A stretch of 64,000 bases of DNA. It comes from Anaerosolibacter sp. (GTDB taxonomy: Bacteria > Bacillota > Clostridia > Peptostreptococcales > Thermotaleaceae). The DNA is taken from assembly GCF_029240175.1 (NCBI RefSeq), contig NZ_JARBTM010000001.1, positions 1-64,000 on the forward strand, in the 5' to 3' direction. The notes under the pieces are model-generated. The model searched no databases and was not told the origin of the DNA. It worked only from the letters and a program-made list of their open reading frames with translations. Positions 1-7,493 of the stretch are shown here, one piece after another. Both the position numbers and the translations under genes were made by a program. Every line of letters starts with the position of its first letter. The first letter of the stretch is position 1.

Positions 1-261
1 TGTGATTGCACAGTATTTTATATTCTTTAAAGCCTTTACAGATAATTCCGAGAAAGCTTTGTTCTTATCAATATAGCTTAAAAGTTTTAAAGTTTGATAC
101 AGAGCAAAGAAATACGATATCGCCGTTGCATACACACCGATTAAAATGGGGTAAGGTAAGTAATTTACAAATCCAGGCACCCAAAATATGCACAGAGCAA
201 GAACCGGAATTGCAATAAGAAAAACTACTACCTTTAAAAAGAGTGTTGAAACTTGTTTCAC
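1..261 (-). CDS. DUF2975-family membrane protein (partial, N-terminal part)
   Basis: Reading the minus strand from a GTG at 261 gives 87 codons that run off the left edge. The protein begins VKQVSTLFLKVVVFLIAIPV and holds two hydrophobic spans separated by a short loop with a PGF..YLPYP segment, then a YIDKNKAFSELSVKALKNIKY stretch, which is the typical start of DUF2975 membrane proteins. A GAGGTG ribosome binding site lies at 268-273, six bases before the GTG, which decides the start. These proteins are often followed by a small XRE-type regulator, which would be outside the window. Function is unknown; family assignment is by pattern recognition. Confidence 0.72.
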   Translation of the reverse strand, partial: MKQVSTLFLKVVVFLIAIPVLALCIFWVPGFVNYLPYPILIGVYATAISYFFALYQTLKLLSYIDKNKAFSELSVKALKNIKYCAIT

Positions 262-425
262 ATTAAGCACCTCACTTATTTTTTGATAATTTGATTCTAA
301 CATGTTTTTTATCGTTTATCAATATATTTTTCTTTCTATTCGATATGTTCGTATCGATATGCATTGTGTTTTTTAATAAAAGGGTTAATAAAAAGGTGTA
401 TCTATTGGTAAAAAGGCAGAAAACT

Positions 426-455
426 AGAAGGGCAAGTTTAGTGACCTGCCCTTCT
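426..455 (-). terminator. Hairpin, possible terminator
   Basis: Perfect 9-bp stem AGAAGGGCA/TGCCCTTCT with a 12-base loop. Read on the minus strand it is followed by AGTTTTCTGCCTTTTT, a broken T-run, so a minus-strand terminator is possible, but no minus-strand gene is seen just upstream of it. Confidence 0.4.
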
Positions 456-520
456 ACAGTACTTTTCCAAATATATCCCATTAAAACATGTAGTATCAAT
501 ACTTAGCTTTAAAACGACCC

Positions 521-567
521 TTACTTATGGTATGGTTCACCTTATCACTGTAAATACAGTTTTTTCA
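521..567 (+). repeat. Dispersed intergenic motif, copy A
   Basis: Shares TTATGGTA, then TATC.CTGTAA and a CAGT/CGGT-TTTT end with copies at 6678-6726 (plus) and 26591-26632 (minus). This is the most diverged of the three copies. Confidence 0.4.
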
Positions 568-743
568 GCATCCAAAGGGTGAAAAGGATGTCAGACCTAT
601 GCAAATAACCGTATAAACGTCATATCTATCACCAGCATTTCCCAATTTATTCTGAATATGAGAGTATTTAACACCATAAAAGCAATTAGTTTGGTTAAAC
701 TATTAAAGCATCCTATTCACAACAAAGCATGGAGGTAGTTTCC

Positions 744-1223
744 ATGGTTTTACTATATATATTAACAATTACATTTTTACTTCTTGCAATTCTCTTGTTC
801 ACCGTAGCTTCAAAAATTATTGTTCATTTTAATTCTACTTCTTCAGATTTAAATGTGACATTATTATGGCTTTATCCTGTTCTAAGGTCAGTGGTTTCAT
901 CAGAAAATGACAGCTTTGTTCTAAGTATTTATCTTTTTAATAAAAGAATTCTTAAAAGACAGTTGACAATCAGCAAAATAAACCTGCAAAACAGGAAATA
1001 TTTTAGCAAGATTCATCCTACTGATATTCATATAAGTGCCCAGTATGGTTTTAAAGATCCTTCTTTTACAGGCTTAGTTTTTGGGGGAATCAACATGATT
1101 TCTAGGTTTTTCACATTGGAATCTTTATACCAAAGTCCAAACTTTTTAGCAAATGATGATTTTATAAATATCGACGCCAGTGCAAAATTAAATCTTGGCC
1201 GTTCTTTATTGAAATTCGTATAA
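744..1223 (+). CDS. DUF2953 domain protein (YtfI-like), partner of GerW
   Basis: About 159 residues with one N-terminal membrane segment (residues ~2-22, MVLLYILTITFLLLAILLF) and a soluble remainder ending in an INIDASAKLNLGRSLLKFV-like tail, the DUF2953 pattern. It lies 36 bp before the GerW-family gene on the same strand; in Bacillus subtilis ytfI and ytfJ (gerW) are neighbours in the same order, which supports the assignment. An upstream in-frame ATG at 729 overlaps the GGAGG at 731-735, so the ATG at 744, eight bases after that site, is the better start. Its molecular role is not established; probably a membrane-associated sporulation protein. Confidence 0.75.
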   Translation: MVLLYILTITFLLLAILLFTVASKIIVHFNSTSSDLNVTLLWLYPVLRSVVSSENDSFVLSIYLFNKRILKRQLTISKINLQNRKYFSKIHPTDIHISAQYGFKDPSFTGLVFGGINMISRFFTLESLYQSPNFLANDDFINIDASAKLNLGRSLLKFV

Positions 1224-1259
1224 AAACAATACTATATAAAATTTAAGGGAGGAATTAAC

Positions 1260-1691
1260 ATGGATATAAATAATACGATGGAACAAAATGTTACTACTTT
1301 GTTTTCAAATATTGAAAGCTTCGCTCAACAGGAAGGTACCCTCGGAAGACCAATATCAGTGGAAGATAAAACACTTATTCCCGTCATTTCAGTTTCCATC
1401 GGATATGGTGGCGGCAACTCATCAGGCAAGCTTACTCAAGGTAGTACCGCTGCATCCCAGGGATCGTCAAATACTGGCATGGATGCCCTAGGCTTGGGCG
1501 CAAGAATATCTACTGATGCTGTGTTGATTGTAGACCAAGGCAATATATCTGCTATATCAATAAATCCTACCGCTGGAGCAATTGGACAAATAATGAATAA
1601 GATCCCTCAAATTATGGGCATGGGTCAAAACGCTCAGCAGCAGGGTCAGCAACAAGGCCAGCAACAGCAGGGACAGCAGCAAAATCAATAA
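1260..1691 (+). CDS. gerW: GerW/YtfJ family sporulation protein
   Basis: 143 residues. The central part (about 35-110) has the family's glycine-rich core: VISVSIGYGGG, a GLGARISTDAVLIVDQGNIS strand pair and a C-terminal helix (IGQIMNKIPQIMGMG). The last 20 residues are a Q/G-rich tail (QQQGQQQ), common in clostridial members. In B. subtilis GerW is made in the sporulating cell and is needed for normal germination with some nutrients. A GGGAGG site lies 8 bases before the ATG. With the DUF2953 gene in front it forms the conserved two-gene sporulation unit, and it indicates that the host makes spores. Confidence 0.9.
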   Translation: MDINNTMEQNVTTLFSNIESFAQQEGTLGRPISVEDKTLIPVISVSIGYGGGNSSGKLTQGSTAASQGSSNTGMDALGLGARISTDAVLIVDQGNISAISINPTAGAIGQIMNKIPQIMGMGQNAQQQGQQQGQQQQGQQQNQ

Positions 1692-1713
1692 TATTGTATT
1701 CTTTTAACAATAA

Positions 1714-1771
1714 GTGCTAGGTACCAAAGTTATACAGTTATTAGAATGTATATAACTTTAGTGCCTAGCAC
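1714..1771. repeat. Long inverted repeat with GTGCCTAGCAC ends
   Basis: 21-base arms (1714-1734 and 1751-1771) match at 19 of 21 positions; both differences become G-U pairs when transcribed from one strand. The loop is 16 bases. The outer ends read GTGCTAGG/CCTAGCAC. It sits just after gerW and before a minus-strand pseudogene, so it may act as a two-way terminator or be a REP-like element. No clear T-run follows. Confidence 0.65.
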
Positions 1772-1863
1772 CAAATTTATTTGCTTTGTGCTTATCTATG
1801 ATATACATCACTACAAATAATCCGACGTAAATTTTACTAGATGCGGAGTTGGTCGGTAAGTCG

Positions 1864-2723
1864 TTATAGCTTCAGCAATGTTTCCCACATTTCCTCGTTT
1901 ACGGGAATATTTTTTCTCATATTTTCTGCCCGCTCTCTGGCAGCCCTTTCTCCTGGGTAAAGGATATCGGTAAAGCCTTCCGCCTTTGCTGATGTCTTAA
2001 TATACTCTGACATATTTTCTATATAAGCATCCGCATAATCCTCACCTGCATATCGGTAGGAAGAACCTCACCACCATCTAATATAGCATTGGGGTCGTCA
2101 GTAAGATTTCCATCTTTATCATAGCCTCCCGTAACCGGCAGCTTCTTTCCAGCAAGGGAGTATGTCTGCAGCTTTCCGAAGGAAAACTGAGACTGAGCCA
2201 TGTCCAATAACACGTGCTCTCCACTTTTTTGTGGAATAGCTATAATAAAGGGATTGTTTCCTATACGCTTTTCCGTACCACCCCATGGTGGCATATTTGG
2301 AAATGTATTTGTCATGCAAATACCAATACATCCTGCATCGGCAGCCCTCAATCCATAAGTACCTCCACGAAGCCAGTGATTCGTATTTTTTAGAGCAACA
2401 CATCCTAAACCGTATTGCCCCGCTAATTCAATAGCCCTGTCCATGGCAATACTCGCATTTATTGGACCGAAGCCTAGCTGTCCATCCCATTGTTCAAGGG
2501 CTCCGACACCATTCAATTTTACTGGATGCCTATGGGGATTAATTGCACCTTCATCTATAAATTTGACAATAGCAGGAAACCTATTTAAGCCATGGGAAGG
2601 TACGCCATCACGGCTGTTGTCTGCTATTATGGACGCGCCAATCTCCGCAGCTTCCGGTTCAAATCCTCTACTTATAAGAACTCTTTTAAGTTCACTTTTC
2701 AGCTCATCATAAGATACACGCAT
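1864..2723 (-). pseudogene. Malate/L-lactate dehydrogenase family (YiaK/ComC type) oxidoreductase, decayed
   Basis: From the ATG at 2723 (AGGAGG at 2731-2736) the frame reads as a normal member of this NAD(P)-dependent 2-oxoacid reductase family: SRDGVPSHGLNRFP, GPINASIAMDRAIELA, NTNHWLRGGTYG, TNTFPNMPPWGGTEKRIGNNP. After GGEVLP (about residue 223) the frame changes and stops at 2019-2021. The true C-terminus continues in another frame: YAGEDYADAYIENM, then YPGERAARERAENM and the closing helix, ending at the stop at 1864-1866. The segment that normally follows EVLP (roughly 45-60 residues with the substrate-domain helices) is missing, so there was an internal deletion with a frame change. The product should be inactive. 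Confidence 0.85.
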
Positions 2724-2791
2724 TAGTAATCCTCCTTTATTTATTTTAAAAAGCAAGTATTTAAATCTGTTCGCTAGTAAGAATTTTAAGC

Positions 2792-3295
2792 TTACCTTGA
2801 TTTAGCATTGTTAAACCATTCAATAGTTGCTTTACTATGCTCTTCAGGAATCTTATTTTTTACTTGCTCATGCAGCCATGCTAAAGTCTTATTATTCAGA
2901 TACTGTCTCATCTGATCTTCGGCTTCTAACATTACCACTTTTATTAAACAAGGACATTTTGTATAGGTATCAGGTAGGTTATTTTTATCTAGCAGTAGCT
3001 CCTTTTGCCTAATCTCTACACACTGAAATAATGGTGAAGTCCCTTCGATAGCTTCAATAATATCCCAAAATGTTATATTTTCTGGTGAACGTGCTAATTC
3101 ATATCCTCCATTAACACCTGGAATCGACTTCACAATACCTGATTTTCTTAGCTTTGTATATACTTTTGATAGATAAGTCTCAGACACGCCTTGATAAGTT
3201 GCTAAGTCTTTAATCCCAACGGATTTTCCAGATGGCATATCTACCATATATAGTAAACAATGTAACGCATACTCTACTCCCACAGAAAATTGCAA
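2792..3295 (-). CDS. Rrf2 family transcriptional regulator
   Basis: About 167 residues. The N-terminal winged helix is typical of Rrf2 proteins: QFSVGVEYALHCLLYM, then VGIKDLATYQGVSETYLSKVYTKLRKSGIV and the wing GVNGGYELARSPENITFWDIIEAIEG. Three cysteines follow (one in LFQCVEIR, two in KCPCLIKV); the spacing differs from IscR/NsrR, so iron-sulfur binding is possible but not shown. The best start is the TTG at 3295, preceded by AGGAAGGTGA at 3301-3310; an in-frame ATG at 3319 lacks this. It is divergent from the FMN-barrel gene at 3509 and likely binds the two palindromes between them, repressing both. Confidence 0.88.
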   Translation of the reverse strand: MQFSVGVEYALHCLLYMVDMPSGKSVGIKDLATYQGVSETYLSKVYTKLRKSGIVKSIPGVNGGYELARSPENITFWDIIEAIEGTSPLFQCVEIRQKELLLDKNNLPDTYTKCPCLIKVVMLEAEDQMRQYLNNKTLAWLHEQVKNKIPEEHSKATIEWFNNAKSR

Positions 3296-3363
3296 CAGAA
3301 TCACCTTCCTAAATAACAATATAATCTTCCCACATAGTACTTCATTATTTTTTATTAGTCAAT

Positions 3364-3388
3364 ATTATAGACAAAAATTATCTATAAT
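3364..3388. promoter_or_regulatory. Palindromic operator 1 (likely Rrf2 site)
   Basis: ATTATAGACAA and TTATCTATAAT form an inverted repeat with 10 of 11 matching positions and 3 bases between. It is the near twin of the palindrome at 3432-3456 and lies on the regulator-gene side. Confidence 0.7.
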
Positions 3389-3401
3389 ATATTTGATTGT
3401 G

Positions 3402-3430
3402 TTGACATTATAAAAACATAATCGTATACT
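3402..3430 (+). promoter_or_regulatory. Consensus sigma-A promoter of the FMN-barrel gene
   Basis: TTGACA at 3402-3407 and TATACT at 3425-3430 with a 17-base spacer. Operator 1 lies upstream of the -35 and operator 2 begins two bases after the -10, covering the likely start site. Confidence 0.8.
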
Positions 3431-3431
3431 A

Positions 3432-3456
3432 ATTATAGATAATATATATCTATAAT
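3432..3456. promoter_or_regulatory. Palindromic operator 2 (likely Rrf2 site)
   Basis: ATTATAGATA and TATCTATAAT are perfect 10-base arms with 5 bases between them. Its position right after the -10 box is that of a repressor site. Confidence 0.75.
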
Positions 3457-3508
3457 ATATTTAATACTCATTTGTATTATCTAATACACTTTTAGGAGGA
3501 GATGTACA

Positions 3509-3883
3509 ATGCTTACACAAAAGTTTTATGATGTATTAAAAAATGAAGGTGTAGTTTCGATCGTATCATGGGGAGAAGGTGCACCACACATCGTTAACAC
3601 TTGGAACTCATACTTAGTTCTAACACCCGATGAAAGAATCTTAATCCCTGCATATGCAATGCGAAGAACTGAAAAAAATGCTGATCAAAATAATAAAGTA
3701 AAGATGGCTTTAGGCAGTAAAGAGGTCTTAGGTTATAACGATTACCAAGGAACAGGCTTTGTAGTTGAAGGAACTGCAAAGTTTCTTGAATCTGGTGCAG
3801 AATTTGATATGATGAAAGAAAAATTTTCATTTTTAACGAGAGTATTGGAGATAACAGTTTCATCTGCAAAACAAATGCTTTAG
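3509..3883 (+). CDS. Pyridoxamine 5'-phosphate oxidase family (FMN-binding split barrel) protein
   Basis: 124 residues, a short single-domain split-barrel protein: VVSIVSWGEGAPHIVNTWNSYLVLTPDERILIPAYAMRRTEKN, then KVKMALGSKEV and GTGFVVEGTAKFLESG. Members bind FMN or a related flavin and reduce or sense small substrates; the exact substrate cannot be read from the sequence. A GGAGGAG site precedes the ATG and a strong terminator follows, so it is a single-gene transcript. Divergent placement against an Rrf2 regulator and two operator copies suggest induction by redox, nitrosative or metal stress. It is not expected to be the true PdxH, which is larger. Confidence 0.8.
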   Translation: MLTQKFYDVLKNEGVVSIVSWGEGAPHIVNTWNSYLVLTPDERILIPAYAMRRTEKNADQNNKVKMALGSKEVLGYNDYQGTGFVVEGTAKFLESGAEFDMMKEKFSFLTRVLEITVSSAKQML

Positions 3884-3894
3884 ATTTTCAATTA

Positions 3895-3935
3895 AGAAGG
3901 AGAATCTCATTTTCTTGAGAATCTCCTTCTTTTTC
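3895..3935 (+). terminator. Rho-independent terminator
   Basis: 15-base arms (3895-3909 and 3916-3930) with one mismatch and a 6-base loop, followed by a run of T. It ends the FMN-barrel transcript. Confidence 0.9.
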
Positions 3936-4024
3936 ATAATTCACTTCGAAGCTTATGAGATCCTTAAACAATTCCTACGATCAGACACTATCCATGCAAT
4001 TTGAAGCTTGCTGAACAATAACGA

Positions 4025-4219
4025 TTATCGTCTTACTGCCATAATGAGTAATATCACTGCAATGAAACTAAATATAACCGATGTTATCCCTATATTCATG
4101 TGGAAGTTTAACGAGCTCACATCTGTTACTTTATTTGACCTTATCCACAACCCACATACCAAAGTAGAAACCAAAAGCAAAGCTGTAATAATAGCTATAA
4201 CAAGTGAAAAAACCTTCAT
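4025..4219 (-). CDS. Small two-span membrane protein
   Basis: 64 residues with two hydrophobic helices (about 4-25 and 42-60) and a short polar loop RSNKVTDVSSLNFHMN between them. A clear AAAGGAGAG site lies six bases before the ATG, and the composition is that of a real membrane protein, so it is kept despite its size. Similar short proteins occur in Bacillota, but no function is known. It lies alone between a plus-strand terminator and the hydrolase gene. Confidence 0.65.
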   Translation of the reverse strand: MKVFSLVIAIITALLLVSTLVCGLWIRSNKVTDVSSLNFHMNIGITSVIFSFIAVILLIMAVRR

Positions 4220-4346
4220 TTTATGCTCTCCTTTCTATTATTTGTTCTACAGTACTAAAGAAAAATACTATTTCGCCAACTACTCCAATGATTCTGATTT
4301 ATCCCTATATCAACTTGAGCTTTAGGAACATCAGACTTTGTAACAA

Positions 4347-5357
4347 TTAAAATTTGTTATTATCAATTACCATTTTTCCTTCGCCATGGCTGGTAAAATT
4401 TTTTTCAATAAATTCCTCTGAAAGTCTTCTCATATCGTGCATATGTCCAAGAAGCATATGACCTCCAAACCTTACAGTTATAAGCTTACTGTTGTGAATA
4501 TTTTTTGCCGTATACTTACTCCAAGCATGTGGTGCAAACGTATCATCCTCTGCTCCGATGATGAGGGTAGGTGCTTTAATCCTATCGAGAGACATTTCCT
4601 CCAGCTTGTTAATGTTCTCTGCATCTTTATTCCATCCTTGATATCGTTTAGAGACAGGCATTAAAGCCCACCCCATTTTGTCCATAAGCTCAAGTTCTTC
4701 CTTACTGCAGTTGTTCTTTAAATTATCAGAAGCACCTATGATACTATGCACTGTTGATGGTGATACTTTCAGCATTGCCCAAAAAATATAGTCGTTCTTC
4801 AGTAGCGCATCATATACGAAACCTGGTATCGGAAGATTTTGGGCTTTGAACTCCGAAGGTGGAGAATAGGCTACAGTAGATATCAATATCAGGCTGGAGA
4901 TTCTTTCTGGATGTCGAATAGCAAACTGGATTGCAGGTACTCCTCCTGCTGACGTTCCAGCAATCACGGCCTTATCTATACCTAATTGGTCAAGTAAATA
5001 TGCATAACTATCTGCCTGCGCTTCAAATGAGTCATCAGATGGAATTGAAGACTGCAGGTAACCAAAACGAGAGGGAATAATTAACCGGTAATTCCCGCTT
5101 AAAAAGCCCTGTGCAGTCAAAAGGCCAAAATCATATCCCCCCATGGTACCATGAGAAATCAAAACTGGCTTTCCCTCACCTATATCAACAAATTCAATAG
5201 TTCCATAGGGAGAATCAATAGTTTTGCTTCTTTCTTTAAGCGTTTTATTCAATCGAGACATGTCATGAAAATAAAATGGCAGCGATATCAATATACCCAG
5301 AACAATTATGCCTATCAAAAGACCTGCTGCCTTAAGTGATATTTCCTTAAAATTCAT
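4347..5357 (-). CDS. Membrane-anchored alpha/beta hydrolase
   Basis: 336 residues from the ATG at 5357, which has AAGGAGG eight bases upstream; an earlier in-frame ATG at 5450 has no such site. Residues ~8-30 form a membrane anchor. The fold markers are ISHGTMGGYDFG (oxyanion region), AGTSAGGVPAIQFAIRHPERISSLILIS (nucleophile Ser in GTSAGG), APTLIIGAEDDTFAPH (acid) and FGGHMLLGH (His), so the triad is complete. Likely an extracellular-face esterase or lipase-like enzyme; substrate unknown. The next gene upstream codes for a membrane LuxR-type regulator in the same orientation, separated by a terminator. Confidence 0.85.
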   Translation of the reverse strand: MNFKEISLKAAGLLIGIIVLGILISLPFYFHDMSRLNKTLKERSKTIDSPYGTIEFVDIGEGKPVLISHGTMGGYDFGLLTAQGFLSGNYRLIIPSRFGYLQSSIPSDDSFEAQADSYAYLLDQLGIDKAVIAGTSAGGVPAIQFAIRHPERISSLILISTVAYSPPSEFKAQNLPIPGFVYDALLKNDYIFWAMLKVSPSTVHSIIGASDNLKNNCSKEELELMDKMGWALMPVSKRYQGWNKDAENINKLEEMSLDRIKAPTLIIGAEDDTFAPHAWSKYTAKNIHNSKLITVRFGGHMLLGHMHDMRRLSEEFIEKNFTSHGEGKMVIDNNKF

Positions 5358-5660
5358 ACAAATAACCTCCTTGGATTTAAACTTTTTTAATCCCACGATT
5401 TCCTTTGTAAATCTCACCATTGCACTAGTATTTGTTTTTGGAAATCTCATGTTTTCATTTTAGTCCATATGAAGCTTTTCGTGCATCGCGCAAATGTATG
5501 AAAAAGCATCAGATACATGTATGATTTGGGAGGGAATTTATATACTACATTTGTATGAGACCACTTAAAACCCTTATAAATCCTTGATTACAGCAAAAAA
5601 ATAATACTGTCTGATTTTGGACAGTATTACCATGGGTATCTTTCTATTTCAATGTCTAAG
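5358..5660. other. Hydrolase promoter region and regulator terminator
   Basis: No gene seen. The stretch holds the leader of the hydrolase gene and the minus-strand terminator of the LuxR-type regulator (5594-5629). Confidence 0.6.
5594..5629 (-). terminator. Rho-independent terminator of the LuxR-type regulator gene
   Basis: Perfect 10-bp stem TAATACTGTC/GACAGTATTA (5602-5611 and 5620-5629), 8-base loop, and on the minus strand a T-run (TATTTTTT). Confidence 0.88.
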
Positions 5661-6605
5661 TTAGTGATTTTGTTTCATGAGATTGATCAGTTCAATTTTG
5701 TTCCTGACCCCTGCTTTCTGATATATATTATAACCGTGTGTCCTGGCAGTCGTGAACGAGATGACCAGTTCTTCACTTATCATTTTATAACTGTAACCTT
5801 TAACCAGCAATTGAATAACTTCCCTTTCCCTATTCGTAAATTTATATCTTTCAAAAAAGGCGTTTTCTAACTTATCCTCTTCCAGGGTCTCTTCGAAGCC
5901 GTCCTTTTGCTCCTTTTCGACCAGAGAGTGAACAAAATTATCTAAATAGTTAAACCCAAAATAGAGGCTAAAAAAATTCCATACAAAATAAAAAATCGGT
6001 AGCGACAGTAATCCATAAGGAAAAGTATTCTGAAAAACCGGTACCTCTTGCAGCCTAAAATCGATAAACATAAGCGGAATCCAGAAACCGAATATAATTA
6101 AGAAGGTTTTTATGATTTTCCTTGTCGCAGGTAACTTCACTGACTTCATGAGAATTACGCCAAGACACAGACAATACAACAGAGTAATGAAAATTATTAA
6201 ATTTATAACATTGAGGATGATAATTTTGTATGGGAGGGTGTAGTATAATACCAGTGAAATAATCGGGAGGAACGCCAGTAGGCTGAATATAAGCTTTTTT
6301 CCTTCTGATAGATTCAACTGAAGCAACTCATATGTAAAAAGAGGTAGGGAATACATCAAAAGACCGCTCCCAAGACAGGAGATTACCCACAATATCACGC
6401 TGAGATATTCACCATCAAGTACACTCACCAGTTGGTAATACATGATAGTTCTTTCCATAAGAATGGCCAACATTGAAATTAAGAATAATGTGAAGTACTT
6501 TATCAACCTACTGTTATATTTGAGATATGACAAGATCGATAAAACGATCGTGACACAGCCAAACATGAAGGATATGACATGTATAAAGAAAACTATATGT
6601 TTCAT
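5661..6605 (-). CDS. Membrane-bound LuxR-type transcriptional regulator
   Basis: 314 residues. The first ~215 residues hold about seven hydrophobic segments with little between them. After a charged linker (EKEQKDGFEETLEEDKLENAFFERY) comes a classic LuxR/GerE helix-turn-helix, about residues 250-314: FTNREREVIQLLVKGYSYKMISEELVISFTTARTHGYNIYQKAGVRNKIELINL. The protein should sit in the membrane and carry a cytoplasmic DNA-binding tail, so it could sense an extracellular or membrane signal directly. No histidine-kinase or receiver domain is present. The alpha/beta hydrolase gene downstream is a plausible target. Confidence 0.85.
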   Translation of the reverse strand: MKHIVFFIHVISFMFGCVTIVLSILSYLKYNSRLIKYFTLFLISMLAILMERTIMYYQLVSVLDGEYLSVILWVISCLGSGLLMYSLPLFTYELLQLNLSEGKKLIFSLLAFLPIISLVLYYTLPYKIIILNVINLIIFITLLYCLCLGVILMKSVKLPATRKIIKTFLIIFGFWIPLMFIDFRLQEVPVFQNTFPYGLLSLPIFYFVWNFFSLYFGFNYLDNFVHSLVEKEQKDGFEETLEEDKLENAFFERYKFTNREREVIQLLVKGYSYKMISEELVISFTTARTHGYNIYQKAGVRNKIELINLMKQNH

Positions 6606-6941
6606 AATTGTTCTCCCACAATTTTCTTGGTTTCTTAATTAAAATCTTACCTTTTGTTGTTTAAAAAGGCAAACCTTTTATTTATGGTAATACTCTCCGT
6701 ATCGCTGTAACTGCGGTCTTTAATAGCTACAACAGAAGCACTTCTACATTGTAAATTTAAAACGATTGAGTCTTTGGAATCGACATGATATAGTAGCACA
6801 AATTTCCAGCGACACAATAACTGGGCCATTGGAAAACAGACACGAAAAGAACAATGTGGAGAGCCACTCATATCTGAAGAGGCACACAAAACTTTGTTGG
6901 ACGAAGCTGCATTACTTTGTATTGTTATTAGATATTATGAT
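6606..6941. other. Intergenic stretch with a dispersed motif and a possible gene remnant
   Basis: Holds copy B of the dispersed motif (6678-6726). On the plus strand, a frame from about 6796 to the stop at 6960-6962 reads as protein-like (KEQCGEPLISEEAHKTLLDE, then a leucine/isoleucine-rich helix) but has no start codon with a ribosome site and an in-frame stop just upstream. It may be the tail of a decayed gene; no family was recognised. Confidence 0.35.
6678..6726 (+). repeat. Dispersed intergenic motif, copy B
   Basis: Reads TTATGGTA, then CGTATCGCTGTAACTGCGGT followed by CTTT. The core TATCGCT.TAACTGCGGT matches the reverse complement of 26591-26632. Confidence 0.45.
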
Positions 6942-7412
6942 TTACTTTATCGAGTCAGTTAATTTTATAATTTTTTCTAGCATTTCATCATTAAGGTCGT
7001 AATGAATATACGCTTGGGTTCTTTTGCCACTCTTCATCGTCTCAATATCATACATTATAAGATCTCCTGTTTTAAGTATCATTGCAGAACCTACAATATC
7101 CTTATTTGACATCAAAGAAATAAAATACATTATTTCAGCATTTTTCATTAAAACATTTTCCTGCTCGGCAGTTAGTTCTTGCATTTCTATGCCATGTAAG
7201 AATTCATAAAGGTTACTAATCATCTCTCTATCTTGAGTTTGCTTTGCCCCTTGATTTTGATTATCTATTTGAGCCATATCAATATCTTCTAGTTTGGTAG
7301 TAATTAAATTCTCAGACATGATAGTGTGTGTATTATTTGTAGCACAGCCACTTAAAACAATTATAATTATCAATATGAGCAATGTTAACTGCCGGAACTT
7401 CAATTGCATCAT
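6942..7412 (-). CDS. Lipoprotein of unknown function
   Basis: About 156 residues with an N-terminal signal peptide (LTLLILIIIIVLSGC) whose lipobox LSGC marks the lipidated cysteine at about residue 22. The mature part is acidic and ends with two strand-rich stretches (VGSAMILKTGDLIMYDIETM and TQAYIHYDLNDEMLEKIIKL). Two ATGs lie side by side (7412 and 7409) after AGGGAGA; the second has the better spacing. No known family was recognised. It is the first of several small lipoprotein or single-span genes in this minus-strand region. Confidence 0.65.
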   Translation of the reverse strand: MMQLKFRQLTLLILIIIIVLSGCATNNTHTIMSENLITTKLEDIDMAQIDNQNQGAKQTQDREMISNLYEFLHGIEMQELTAEQENVLMKNAEIMYFISLMSNKDIVGSAMILKTGDLIMYDIETMKSGKRTQAYIHYDLNDEMLEKIIKLTDSIK

Positions 7413-7493
7413 TCTCCCTATATCAATTTACAATATACTTCTAAGTCATTGAAAGACATTTCTTTATGAGAAGAGCATTTTACTCTAACCTTA

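Larger units (their letters stand above)
262..743. other. Intergenic stretch without a supported gene
   Basis: Both strands were read. Short open frames here have no ribosome binding site and no recognisable protein pattern. It holds a hairpin (426-455), one copy of a dispersed intergenic motif (521-567) and the promoter region of the following sporulation pair. Confidence 0.6.

Noticed and set aside
272-506. Open frames of 71-75 codons on both strands
   Set aside because: They overlap each other, have no ribosome site and no protein-like pattern; the region contains a hairpin instead.
3509-3883. True pyridoxamine 5'-phosphate oxidase (pdxH)
   Set aside because: Only 124 residues, without the substrate-binding segments of PdxH; kept as a family member of unknown substrate.
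6647-6889. Minus-strand frame of 80 codons
   Set aside because: Odd composition rich in cysteine and serine, no ribosome site, and it crosses the dispersed motif copy B.
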